Below are positions 35,096-43,584 of a DNA stretch of 64,000 nucleotides, one piece after another (the stretch's first letter is position 1; every line of letters begins with the position of its first letter). This stretch comes from Chryseobacterium gilvum. Lineage in GTDB: Bacteria > Bacteroidota > Bacteroidia > Flavobacteriales > Weeksellaceae. Below the pieces are notes generated by a model, which did no database searches, was not told the DNA's origin, and saw only the letters and a list, made by a program, of their open reading frames with translations. The stretch spans positions 62,001-126,000 of the forward strand of contig NZ_JAOTEN010000001.1 of NCBI RefSeq assembly GCF_025628965.1, in the 5' to 3' direction. A program made the translations under genes and the position numbers.

Positions 35096-35521
35096 TTACA
35101 ATTCGTTATTTTTTTTCTGCAGCCACCGGTGAAGCGTGCTTTTCGGAATGGAATATTCGCTGATCACGTCAGATTGGGTCATCTCACCGGAAGTGATTTT
35201 TTTCATGATAAAATCCTTGATTTCCTGGGTGTAGATATTTTTCCGGAATTGCGGCGTAGTATCTGTTTTCTGCTGATTCTTGTTTACCGCAGAAGGAGGA
35301 GCATACAGAATAAGATGTGAAGAATAAATCCTGAAAAAATCATATTCTAATAATTTGCTGCATCTCAGGAGAATATCGGTGTCTACAGAACTGCTTTCAA
35401 ATAGGGCATTTACAAACTCTTCATCTTTATTCAGAAAATTGCATATTCTTTCCATAGGGATTTCCTTTTCATCTGCAACCTTCTTAATGTATTTCCCGAT
35501 ATGTATTACTTTGTAAAGCAT
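35096..35521 (-). CDS. Two-part HTH protein, partner of the small HTH gene
   Basis: 141 residues. The N-terminal 75 residues (IGKYIKKVADEKEIPMERIC, CSKLLEYDFFRIYSSHL) resemble an XRE-like helical domain. After a linker (SAVNKNQQKTDTTPQF) comes a transposase-like HTH (FIMKKITSGEMTQSDVISEY, then SIPKSTLHRWLQKK). Two different HTH-type domains in one short protein, plus a downstream HTH partner, suggest a regulatory or domesticated-transposon module. No terminal inverted repeats were found around the pair. Confidence 0.7.
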   Translation of the reverse strand: MLYKVIHIGKYIKKVADEKEIPMERICNFLNKDEEFVNALFESSSVDTDILLRCSKLLEYDFFRIYSSHLILYAPPSAVNKNQQKTDTTPQFRKNIYTQEIKDFIMKKITSGEMTQSDVISEYSIPKSTLHRWLQKKNNEL

Positions 35522-35580
35522 CTATTGATAAAAGTTTATATTTAAATATTTTTCATTTATCTTTTGATCATTCATGTGTT

Positions 35581-35594
35581 GAGAATGCATTCTC
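35581..35594. promoter_or_regulatory. Perfect 14-bp palindrome, possible operator of the HTH pair
   Basis: GAGAATGCATTCTC is its own reverse complement. It lies 60 bp upstream of the start of the two-part HTH gene (35521), where an autoregulatory site would be expected. Binding is inference. Confidence 0.35.
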
Positions 35595-35753
35595 TAACCT
35601 GTCAAATTTATAAAAAATCATACAATAAACCTGTCCTTTTTATTTTAATAAAGATAAAAATACCAAAATTATGTTGAGAATTAAACAATTGTTTTTTGAA
35701 GACATAGAATCTATACATATTACTTTTTCAGATAGAAGAACCGGGTGTAAAGA

Positions 35754-35784
35754 TTGTTTAGATAGGCCATAGTCCATACCTTTG
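35754..35784 (+). promoter_or_regulatory. Promoter of the SulP transporter gene
   Basis: TTG (35754-35756), 20 bp, TACCTTTG (35777-35784). Predicted start near 35789, leaving a leader of about 69 nt before ATG 35858. Confidence 0.7.
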
Positions 35785-35857
35785 CATGTTTAAAACGTTT
35801 TCGTGAATTATAGTGTAATTATTCTAATTGATTCCGGGATTGTTTAAAGGCTTCACT

Positions 35858-37402
35858 ATGGATATCAAAAGTTATTTTTACACCACCGAAATACGCGAAA
35901 AAATAAATTTTAAAAACGAATTGCTTGCCGGATTTACGGTTGCCATGACGATGATTCCGGAATCGCTATCATTTGCAATTTTGGCTGGGCTATCTCCATT
36001 GACGGGGCTTTATGCTGCGTTTATGATGGGTTTGGTTACCGCGATTTTAGGAGGCCGCCCCGGAATGGTTTCTGGTGGGGCAGGAGCAACGATTGTGGTT
36101 TTGATTGCCTTAATACGATCTCACGGTGTAGAATATCTTTTTGCAACGGTAGTTCTTGCAGGGATTTTTCAGGTATTGGTGGGCGTCTTCAGGCTTGGGA
36201 AATTTGTAAGATTAATTCCGCAGCCTGTCATGTTTGGCTTTCTGAATGGTTTGGCGGTTATTATTTTTATGGCGCAGGTAGAGCAGTTTAAATTTGTTGA
36301 TGCAAACGGAATGGTCAATTGGCTTCAGGGTACTGCTTTGTACGTGATGTTGGGCTTAACGGCTTTTACGATTGCCATTGTTTATTTTTTTCCTAAAATG
36401 ACCAAAGTGGTTCCGGCTTCATTAATCGCGATTGTTATTGTTTTTGCCATTGTTTTAGGCTTTGATATTCATACAAAAACGGTTGCAGACATCGCTCATA
36501 TCAGCGGAAGTTTACCTGATTTTCATATTCCTGCCATTCCGGTATCTCTGGAAACGTTACAGATTATTTTTCCTTATGCTTTGATTATGGCGGGAGTAGG
36601 TTTAATCGAATCACTTTTAACCTTATCCATGGTAGATGAAATTACAGATTCAAAAGGAAATGCCAATAAAGAAGCTGCTGCACAGGGAATTGCCAATATT
36701 ACCAACGGTTTTTTCGGCGGAATGGGTGGCTGTGCAATGGTGGCGCAGACATTGGTCAATCTCAATGCGGGTTCAAGAGCCAGACTTTCGGGAATTATCG
36801 CTTCAGTCACTATTTTAATCATCATTTTGGTGGGCGCTCCTTTTATTGAAAAAATCCCGATGGCAGCTTTGGTGGGGGTCATGATGATGGTCGCGATCAG
36901 CACATTTCAGTGGGTATCAATCAGAATCGTCAATAAAATGCCGAAATCTGATATTTTTGTCGGAATGACGGTTGCTTTAATTACTATTGTTTTACATAAT
37001 CTTGCTTTGGCGGTTCTGGTGGGAGTCATAATTTCCGCGTTGGTTTTTGCATGGGATAATGCGAAAAGAATCCGGGCAAGAAAATACACCGATGAAAACG
37101 GAATTAAATATTACGAAATTTTCGGGCCTTTATTTTTCGGCTCCGTGACAGCTTTTACTGATAAATTTGACCCTAAAAACGATCCTGAACGGGTTATTGT
37201 AGATTTTAAAGAAAGCCGGATCGTTGATATGAGCGCGATTGATGCATTGGATAAATTATCAAAAAGGTATGCCCGGCAAAACAAAAAAATCCTTTTAAAG
37301 CACCTGAGTGAAGACTGCCGTACAATGCTGAAAAATGCAGAAGCCGTAATTGAAGTTAATATCCAGGAAGATCCTACCTATAAAGTGATGCCAGAAAAGT
37401 AA
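35858..37402 (+). CDS. SulP family inorganic anion transporter
   Basis: 514 residues from ATG 35858 (MDIKSYFYTTEIREKINFKN); an in-frame TTG ten codons earlier is rejected. About 12-14 helices begin with AGFTVAMTMIPESLSFAILA and LSPLTGLYAAFMMG, the SulP signature. A C-terminal STAS domain (about 405-505; RVIVDFKESRIVDMSAIDAL) faces the cytoplasm. Family members move sulfate, bicarbonate or other anions; the substrate here is unknown. No carbonic anhydrase gene is adjacent. Confidence 0.93.
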   Translation: MDIKSYFYTTEIREKINFKNELLAGFTVAMTMIPESLSFAILAGLSPLTGLYAAFMMGLVTAILGGRPGMVSGGAGATIVVLIALIRSHGVEYLFATVVLAGIFQVLVGVFRLGKFVRLIPQPVMFGFLNGLAVIIFMAQVEQFKFVDANGMVNWLQGTALYVMLGLTAFTIAIVYFFPKMTKVVPASLIAIVIVFAIVLGFDIHTKTVADIAHISGSLPDFHIPAIPVSLETLQIIFPYALIMAGVGLIESLLTLSMVDEITDSKGNANKEAAAQGIANITNGFFGGMGGCAMVAQTLVNLNAGSRARLSGIIASVTILIIILVGAPFIEKIPMAALVGVMMMVAISTFQWVSIRIVNKMPKSDIFVGMTVALITIVLHNLALAVLVGVIISALVFAWDNAKRIRARKYTDENGIKYYEIFGPLFFGSVTAFTDKFDPKNDPERVIVDFKESRIVDMSAIDALDKLSKRYARQNKKILLKHLSEDCRTMLKNAEAVIEVNIQEDPTYKVMPEK

Positions 37403-37499
37403 TTTGAACGTAAAGTAAAATATACCTTAAATCTGTCTTAAGCTATACCATAAAAACCTTAAAAAGTATTAAAAAATCCGTAGGTAATAATAAAAATTT

Positions 37500-37507
37500 T
37501 ATCTTTG
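37500..37507 (+). promoter_or_regulatory. -7 element of the ter operon
   Basis: TATCTTTG, a full match to TAnnTTTG, about 90 bp before the first ter-region gene. No TTG at the matching -33 position. Confidence 0.5.
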
Positions 37508-37597
37508 AAAAGAATTGATTAACTCAACACAAATTGAAAAATAAATATTTAAATCTTTTTCAGGAAAAACCAAGTACAACCCTTAACGTATACTGTT

Positions 37598-38272
37598 TTG
37601 AAAGTAGATATCGACATTCATAACCACGCTCATTTTTCTTTTGATCTGTGGCTCACCTTAATAAAATCTCACCCGGAATTCAAAACGAAAAGAGTGGAGC
37701 TGTTTGCCTCATTTTTTGACATCAGCCAGCCTGTGGATAAAGTTGCAAAAGTAGTAAAATATTATGATGACCTTTGTAATACCATTAATGAAGTCATCGG
37801 CAGAAATGTAGATACGTATGAGATTTATTTATTGATTTTGAATGCTTTAAATGTCGACATTAAAGGGATGACCAAAGAAAATCTCAAAGAATTTTACCTT
37901 GCAAGCGAAAAGCTTTTTTTAGAATACAAACCGGTTATTATTTTTGAAAACCTTCACCAGTTTTTTGACAGCATTAAAAGCCAGGGGAAAACCATTAATA
38001 TTCTGAGCAACACGGGTTTTATCAAAGGAACGACGATGAGAAAATTTCTGATCGGAGAAAACCTGGATCAGTACATTGATTTTCATATTTATTCTGATGA
38101 GGTCAATTGCTCAAAACCTAATCCTCTTGTTTTCCAGGAAGTTAAAAATAAAATTAAGAACCAGGATCTGCTGTTGGATCAGATTTTGCACATCGGAGAC
38201 AATCCTATTGCAGATTATAAAGGGGCAAGAGATTTCGGTTTTAATGCCCATTTGTTAAAACACTCAATCTAA
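37598..38272 (+). CDS. HAD family hydrolase of the ter cluster
   Basis: 224 residues from TTG 37598; no in-frame ATG gives the conserved N-terminus. HAD motifs are complete: FSFDLWLTL (motif I, D17 and T21), NILSNTGF (motif II), SKPNPLVFQ (motif III lysine) and HIGDNPIADYKGA (motif IV). Motif I has Trp where many phosphatases have the second Asp, so the exact chemistry is open. It lies 1 bp before the phosphoribosyltransferase gene, a pairing known in TerD-type stress operons. Confidence 0.88.
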   Translation: MKVDIDIHNHAHFSFDLWLTLIKSHPEFKTKRVELFASFFDISQPVDKVAKVVKYYDDLCNTINEVIGRNVDTYEIYLLILNALNVDIKGMTKENLKEFYLASEKLFLEYKPVIIFENLHQFFDSIKSQGKTINILSNTGFIKGTTMRKFLIGENLDQYIDFHIYSDEVNCSKPNPLVFQEVKNKIKNQDLLLDQILHIGDNPIADYKGARDFGFNAHLLKHSI

Positions 38273-38273
38273 T

Positions 38274-39098
38274 ATGAATAAAAGATACAGCTTACACCAT
38301 ATTCATTCTGCGGAAGAATTTACCTTTTCTCCGGCAGAATACAGCTATTTCAAGTACGGCGATAAGTCATACGCAGAAAAATTTGCCAGAGAATTATTTG
38401 AAGGGTTTATTGCTCAGCACGAAGAAATCTTACATACAGATAAAGAAATTCTCGTATTGCCAAGCCCGTATATGGCGATTCCCACCGCTTCCAATTTTTT
38501 ATGTTTTTATTTTAAAAAACAATTGGATTTTTATCTCTTTCAGAAAGGAAAAAAATCCAGTATCCTTTCAAAAATAAACAGAAATCATACCTACACCACC
38601 GATTACGGCACGTTAAGTTTTGAAGACCGTAAAAACCTGATCGGTAATGATACGTATTATCTTGATAAAGACTTTTTAAGAGGAAAGCTCTGCATTTTTA
38701 TAGACGATATCAAAATTACCGGAAGCCATGAATTTACAGTCAATAAAATCTTAAACGAATTTGATGTACAGGCCGATTTTTTATTCATGTATTATGCCGA
38801 ACTGATGAATTTTGAGCTTGATCCTAAAATTGAAAACTATTTTAATTATTATGCGGTGAAAAATGTGCAAGACGTCGCCGAAGTAATGCTGAAGCCCAGT
38901 TTCCAGTTTAATACAAGAATTGTAAAATATATTTTAGGCTTAGAATCAAGTAATTTTGAGTATCTTACGTCTAAAATAAAAAAAGAGCAGATGAATCATC
39001 TTCTCGAGTTGGCAATAAGCAACAATTATCACTTAATAAAAGAATACGAAAACAATATCAATACGTTAACACAAACTGAATTACACTATGGCTATTAA
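38274..39098 (+). CDS. Phosphoribosyltransferase-like protein of the ter cluster
   Basis: 274 residues. LCIFIDDIKITGSHEFTVNK is the PRPP-binding loop of type I phosphoribosyltransferases (DDxxxTG-like). VLPSPYMAIPTASNFLCFYF and the helical C-terminus (about 200-274) resemble PRTases found in tellurium-resistance operons, where a nucleotide-like metabolite has been proposed. Its last 11 bp overlap terD. Confidence 0.85.
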   Translation: MNKRYSLHHIHSAEEFTFSPAEYSYFKYGDKSYAEKFARELFEGFIAQHEEILHTDKEILVLPSPYMAIPTASNFLCFYFKKQLDFYLFQKGKKSSILSKINRNHTYTTDYGTLSFEDRKNLIGNDTYYLDKDFLRGKLCIFIDDIKITGSHEFTVNKILNEFDVQADFLFMYYAELMNFELDPKIENYFNYYAVKNVQDVAEVMLKPSFQFNTRIVKYILGLESSNFEYLTSKIKKEQMNHLLELAISNNYHLIKEYENNINTLTQTELHYGY

Positions 39099-39642
39099 TT
39101 TGCAAAAAGGACAGAGAGAAAATATAAGCGCACCCAAATTCACCATTGGTTTAGGATGGGATGTCAACAGTACATCTACAGGTACAGGTTTTGACCTGGA
39201 TGCTTCTCTTTTTTTACTGGGAGAAAACAAAAAACTGGTCTCAGACAATCATTTTATTTTTTATAACAATACAGAATCTCCAGACAAATCTGTGATTCAT
39301 TCGGGAGATAATTTAACTGGAGACGGAGACGGAGATGATGAGCAGATCAAGATTGATTTAACAAAAATTGATCCTGCCGTAAAAGAGATTACCGTTGTTG
39401 TGACCATTCATGAAGCTGAATCAAGAAAACAGAATTTCGGACAGGTAAGAAACTCGTTCATCAGAATTTTCAATACCGATACCAATGAAGAGCTTTTAAA
39501 ATATGAGCTGGACGAAGATTTCTCCATCGAAACGGCAGTAGAATTCGGAAGAATCTACAACCGAAACGGCGAATGGAAATTTGAAGCCGTAGGAGCCGGA
39601 CAAAGAGAAGGCCTTGAGAAATTTGTATCAATCTATCAATAA
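39088..39642 (+). CDS. terD: TerD family protein (first copy)
   Basis: 184 residues. Calcium-binding TerD features are visible: FTIGLGWDVN, GFDLDASLFLLG, VIHSGDNLTGDGDGDDEQI and FVRNSFIRIFN-like VRNSFIRIFNTDT. Cytoplasmic. TerD proteins are linked to tellurite, phage and envelope stress resistance, with an unresolved mechanism. It shares the N-terminal MAINLQKGQR with the second copy at 41786, so the two arose by duplication. Overlaps the PRTase gene by 11 bp. Confidence 0.95.
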   Translation: MAINLQKGQRENISAPKFTIGLGWDVNSTSTGTGFDLDASLFLLGENKKLVSDNHFIFYNNTESPDKSVIHSGDNLTGDGDGDDEQIKIDLTKIDPAVKEITVVVTIHEAESRKQNFGQVRNSFIRIFNTDTNEELLKYELDEDFSIETAVEFGRIYNRNGEWKFEAVGAGQREGLEKFVSIYQ

Positions 39643-39647
39643 TCATT

Positions 39648-40808
39648 ATGGATAATCAACCCAATCAACCCACTGATCCGCTTCAGGATATTGAGCCTCT
39701 TAAATCATTTGAGCCTGCGCAGCCAAGCCAGCCTGTTCAGAATGCGGCGCCTGCAGTTCTTGTAGACCGGGACGGGAATGTCAATCTGAACCAGATTCAG
39801 GGAGAAGAACGTCAGAAGTTTGAGCAGATTGCCAATGCGATTGACGAAACAAATCCGGCCTCTATTGTTAATTTCGGATCAGAGCTGCAGAAAACCCTGG
39901 CTAATCAGAGTGACAGCTTTTTAGGAAATGTAAGACGCTCAAACTCCGGTGAAGTAGGAGAGCTTATCAATAATCTGTTGGTAGAATTAAATTATGTAGA
40001 TGTAGATGAATTGGAAGGAAATAAAGTGAAAAGTTTCCTGAGCAAACTTCCGTTCATGAAAAAAATGATCACCCAGGTAGATAATTTATTCGCGAAATAC
40101 GATAAGATTACCAGTAATATTGATCAGATTTCACACAAAGTAAATGCAGGAATCATCACTTCTACCAAAGATAATGCAGTATTACAGACTATTTTTGAAA
40201 GTAATGTCAATTCCATCAAAGCCATTGAAGATCTTGTCATCGCAGGAAACATCAGAATGGAAAAAGCAGGGGTAGAACTTGCCGAGATGGAAGCCAATGT
40301 GCAAAACTATGCCGATTATCAGATTGCTGACAAAAGAGATTTTATCAACAGGTTAGACAGAAGGCTTGCTGATCTTAAAGTAGTGCGTCTCATCATGATG
40401 CAGTCGCTCCCGCAGATCAGACTCGTACAGAACAATAACGTTTCAATTGCCGAGAAAGCGCAGACCATTCTTACCACAACTTTGCCTGTCTGGAAAAATC
40501 AACTATCGTTAGCGGTTGCAATGCACAGACAGCAGCAGAATATCGAGATTCAGCAGAAAGTATCTTCTACTACAGAAGAAATTTTGAGAAAAAATGCAGA
40601 ACGCCTCGGTCAGAATTCAAGAAACGTGGCAAAAGCAAACGAACAGACCATTGTTTCTGCAGAAACTCTGAAAGAAACTACCGCAATGCTGATCAATACT
40701 TTGAATGAAGTAAAACAGATTCAGAAGCAAGGTGCCGAAAACAGAAGAAAGCTGGATCAGGATCTGCAGACCTTAGAATCGGAATTAAAAGCAAACATAA
40801 GAGGATAA
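39648..40808 (+). CDS. telA: Toxic anion resistance protein, TelA family
   Basis: 386 residues. A proline- and glutamine-rich N-terminus (about 1-45) is followed by the TelA domain: FLSKLPFMKKMITQVDNLFA, GIITSTKDNAVLQTIFESN, DKRDFINRLDRRLADL and VRLIMMQSLPQIRL, then a long coiled coil to the end. TelA/KlaA proteins accompany TerD in stress operons. Starts 5 bp after terD. Confidence 0.94.
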   Translation: MDNQPNQPTDPLQDIEPLKSFEPAQPSQPVQNAAPAVLVDRDGNVNLNQIQGEERQKFEQIANAIDETNPASIVNFGSELQKTLANQSDSFLGNVRRSNSGEVGELINNLLVELNYVDVDELEGNKVKSFLSKLPFMKKMITQVDNLFAKYDKITSNIDQISHKVNAGIITSTKDNAVLQTIFESNVNSIKAIEDLVIAGNIRMEKAGVELAEMEANVQNYADYQIADKRDFINRLDRRLADLKVVRLIMMQSLPQIRLVQNNNVSIAEKAQTILTTTLPVWKNQLSLAVAMHRQQQNIEIQQKVSSTTEEILRKNAERLGQNSRNVAKANEQTIVSAETLKETTAMLINTLNEVKQIQKQGAENRRKLDQDLQTLESELKANIRG

Positions 40809-40842
40809 TTGTAAAAAAGTGGATGGTGAGGTTGAAATCATA

Positions 40843-41763
40843 ATGTCTCAAAGCAAAAGAAGGTTAACAAAGCTTAAACTTCTTTCAAATTTCTTTGAAA
40901 ATCTTGATATCATATCGATTTATATTAAAACCGATATTATCCATCAGTTGTTCAATGATAACAAGACATTGGATTACCATAAACTGGAGCTTTTTCACTT
41001 ACAGTATACCGACAGTCTGATAGAATTGCTGACGAAGATCAAAAAGCAGAAAGAAAATGATCTTTTAGCGGTGATTAACGAAATCAATATCAACACTCAA
41101 TACATTTCAGATTTTGAACAAAGAAAAACAGATCATTTTGAGACCGACCGGAAAATTTACAGTGGGATTTTTTCAAATCATCTGAAAAACCTATATAAGG
41201 ATCTTACCGAAAATCAGTTTTCCCTGAACTGGAATGAGGTATTGTATTTCCATAAACGATACGGTACAGAATTTTACAGAATCAATGCAGATGAATCAAA
41301 GCTGAATATTCAGCAACAGCCTTCTTATCAGTATCAGGAATATCGTATAGAAAGGAAATTGCTGGGAAAGCTTAATATTCAGGGATTTAAAGTGCGTTTT
41401 GTCTGCGGTTTCAGGATCGGAAAAAATGAATACGAGCTTTTTAAAATTTTTCAGAGCGATGAGCATTTTGTTTTTAATGTTGAAGAACGAAGAATGTATC
41501 TGATTCATGAAGAATTGGCAGACCTCAATATCTCAGAAAATGAATCTAACCAGATGGCTGTTATCAATCAGCTGAAAAAAAAGAATGAAGAGCTGGAAGA
41601 AACCATTGATGAAAGAAAAAGATCCCTTCCCGATGCTGTAGAATCGGTATTGAAAGATTATCTTCGAAATCTCGAAAGCATGGATATCATGAGCAAAATT
41701 TTTGATGTGAATGAAGAAACCAATATTTTGCGGGCGATGCTCAATTTAAACTTAAATAATTAA
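40843..41763 (+). CDS. Unrecognised protein of the ter cluster
   Basis: 306 residues from ATG 40843 (MSQSKRRLTKLKLLSNFFEN); GTG 40819 would add eight residues. The first 110 residues are helical and charged. A middle mixed domain (about 150-220; YRIERKLLGKLNIQGFKVRF, FVCGFRIGKNEYELFKIF) is followed by a coiled coil (about 235-270; LKKKNEELEETIDERKR). No known family. Position between telA and the second terD, with short spacings, implies a role in the same process. Confidence 0.8.
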   Translation: MSQSKRRLTKLKLLSNFFENLDIISIYIKTDIIHQLFNDNKTLDYHKLELFHLQYTDSLIELLTKIKKQKENDLLAVINEININTQYISDFEQRKTDHFETDRKIYSGIFSNHLKNLYKDLTENQFSLNWNEVLYFHKRYGTEFYRINADESKLNIQQQPSYQYQEYRIERKLLGKLNIQGFKVRFVCGFRIGKNEYELFKIFQSDEHFVFNVEERRMYLIHEELADLNISENESNQMAVINQLKKKNEELEETIDERKRSLPDAVESVLKDYLRNLESMDIMSKIFDVNEETNILRAMLNLNLNN

Positions 41764-41785
41764 TAAATTAAAACTCAATAGAACA

Positions 41786-42397
41786 ATGGCTATTAACTTA
41801 CAAAAAGGTCAGAGAATAAACCTGACTAAAGAAAACGGAACGACATTGTCGCAGGCGTGTGTAGGAATCAACTGGGGTGCGATAGAGAAAAAAAGTTTCT
41901 TCGGCGGAGTTTCAAAAGAGGCCGTAGATTTAGACGGAAGCTGCATTCTGTATGATGCAAATAAAAACGCTACGGAAGTTATCTATTTTGGAAATCTTAA
42001 ATCCAAAAACGGATCTGTAAAACACAGCGGGGATGATCTTACAGGGGATGTTAATGGAGATGATGGTCTTGATAATGAAGTTATTACCATAGATTTCAAT
42101 AATTTAGATGCCAATGTAGAACATGTAGCATTGGTTCTGAACAGCTACAAAGGGCAGGATTTCGGGACTATTCCTTTTGCATCTATCCGCATTTATGAAG
42201 GTACTCCAACCTCTGTAAGAGAAGTTTTTGCCAAGTATGATATTGCCAATGACAAATCTTTCAACGGTCATGTTGCCATGGTGATGGGTGTTTTCTACAG
42301 AAGAAACAATGAGTGGAAATTCAATGCCATCGGAGATCCTACAGCAGACAGAAAACTGGAACAAACCATTCAAACGGTTCAGCAAAAGTATTTGTAA
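41786..42397 (+). CDS. TerD family protein (second copy)
   Basis: 203 residues. VGINWGAIEKKSFFGG, VDLDGSCILYDANK, KHSGDDLTGDVNGDDGLDNE and IRIYEGTPTSVREVFAKYD mark a TerD/TerE-like calcium-binding domain. It differs from the first copy in the loop after the first strand, closer to TerZ/TerF-like forms. A hairpin follows, which may partly separate it from terC. Confidence 0.93.
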   Translation: MAINLQKGQRINLTKENGTTLSQACVGINWGAIEKKSFFGGVSKEAVDLDGSCILYDANKNATEVIYFGNLKSKNGSVKHSGDDLTGDVNGDDGLDNEVITIDFNNLDANVEHVALVLNSYKGQDFGTIPFASIRIYEGTPTSVREVFAKYDIANDKSFNGHVAMVMGVFYRRNNEWKFNAIGDPTADRKLEQTIQTVQQKYL

Positions 42398-42419
42398 AAA
42401 ATAAATCATAAATAAACTG

Positions 42420-42454
42420 GCAATAATTGTATTCTGTACAGTTATTGCTTTTAT
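42420..42454 (+). terminator. Hairpin between the second terD and terC
   Basis: GCAATAA (42420-42426) pairs with TTATTGC (42442-42448), followed by TTTTAT. The long loop and short T-tract suggest a weak terminator or attenuator that lowers terC expression relative to upstream genes. Confidence 0.55.
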
Positions 42455-42475
42455 CATATATAAAAGATATCATAA

Positions 42476-43516
42476 GTGGAACAGCATCAAAGTATTATAG
42501 ATCTTCATCCCGGCTTGGTCTGGGGTTTTGCGATAACGGTGGTTATCATGTTACTCCTCGATTTAGGGGTTTTTAATAAAAAAAGCCATGAGGTTTCTTC
42601 TAAAGAAGCCACCATCTGGTCCATCGTATGGATTTCACTGTCTATGGTGTTTTCAGGAGTGGTGTACTGGGTTTTCAATACAGACGGAACGGCAGGAAGC
42701 CATGCAGTTGCTATAGAAAAATTTACGCAGTATCAAGCAGCATACTGGATAGAAAAAGCACTTTCGGTAGATAATTTATTTGTTTTTATCCTGGTTTTCG
42801 GGTTTTTTAAAGTCCCGAAATACCTGCATCATAAAGTTTTATTCTGGGGAATTATCGGAGCGTTGATATTCCGGGCCATATTTATTTTTGCCGGGGTAGG
42901 ATTAATCAATTTAACTTATTTACCGGAAATGAATGTCTTTGGACATCCGGTAAAAATCAATATTGTAATGGCCCTGTTTGGTTTGTTTCTGGTGTATGCA
43001 GGAATCAAATCCTGGGGTGACGGCGATGGCGACGATGATGAAGATTACAGCAATACCGCGGGTGCAAGATTAATTAAAAGATTCTGGAAAGTTTCTGATA
43101 ACTATGTGGGAGATAAATTTTTTACCGTACAGAACGGCATTAAAATGGCAACTCCGCTTTTGGTGGTAGTTGCGGTAATTGAGTTTACGGATGTGCTTTT
43201 CGCGGTAGATTCTATTCCGGCAATTTTCGCTATTTCTGATGATCCTTTTATTTTATACACTTCAAACATCTTTGCCATTTTAGGTTTAAGATCACTGTAT
43301 TTCCTATTGGCCAATTTCATCCATATGTTCAGCAAGCTGTCATACGGTTTGGCGATTATCTTATCATTTATAGGGATAAAAATGCTTATTGCACCGTGGA
43401 TTCATATTTCTTCACCGGTATCTTTAGGTATTGTAGGTGGCGTTTTGGTGATTTCAGTGATAGCATCACTTCTGTTCCCCGATAAAAAGGAGGATGAAAA
43501 ACCGGAAATCGAATAG
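42476..43516 (+). CDS. TerC/Alx family membrane protein
   Basis: 346 residues from GTG 42476 (VEQHQSIIDLHPGLVW). About nine helices. AAYWIEKALSVDNLFVFIL, EFTDVLFAVDSIPAIFAIS and NIFAILGLRSLYFLLAN are TerC signatures; the acidic residues in them are thought to bind metal, and relatives move manganese. A strongly acidic cytoplasmic loop (WGDGDGDDDEDYSN) lies near residue 185. Last gene of the ter operon. Confidence 0.93.
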   Translation: MEQHQSIIDLHPGLVWGFAITVVIMLLLDLGVFNKKSHEVSSKEATIWSIVWISLSMVFSGVVYWVFNTDGTAGSHAVAIEKFTQYQAAYWIEKALSVDNLFVFILVFGFFKVPKYLHHKVLFWGIIGALIFRAIFIFAGVGLINLTYLPEMNVFGHPVKINIVMALFGLFLVYAGIKSWGDGDGDDDEDYSNTAGARLIKRFWKVSDNYVGDKFFTVQNGIKMATPLLVVVAVIEFTDVLFAVDSIPAIFAISDDPFILYTSNIFAILGLRSLYFLLANFIHMFSKLSYGLAIILSFIGIKMLIAPWIHISSPVSLGIVGGVLVISVIASLLFPDKKEDEKPEIE

Positions 43517-43538
43517 GAAATAATATTCAATAAATAAT

Positions 43539-43566
43539 GGCTTTACTTCAGGTAAGGCCTTTTTTA
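43539..43566 (+). terminator. Terminator of the ter operon
   Basis: GGCTTTAC (43539-43546) pairs with GTAAGGCC (43552-43559, one G-T pair), followed by seven T. Confidence 0.9.
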
Positions 43567-43584
43567 TGAATAAAGGCTAAAAAG

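Larger units (their letters stand above)
35522..35857. other. Intergenic region upstream of sulP
   Basis: About 336 bp. It contains the 14-bp palindrome GAGAATGCATTCTC at 35581-35594, a 33-codon open frame at 35671-35772 with no recognisable product, and the sulP promoter at its right end. No RNA gene was recognised. Confidence 0.6.

Noticed and set aside
35671-35772. A 33-codon gene upstream of sulP
   Set aside because: No recognisable domain or start signals, and its 3' half contains the sulP promoter; recorded only as part of the intergenic region.
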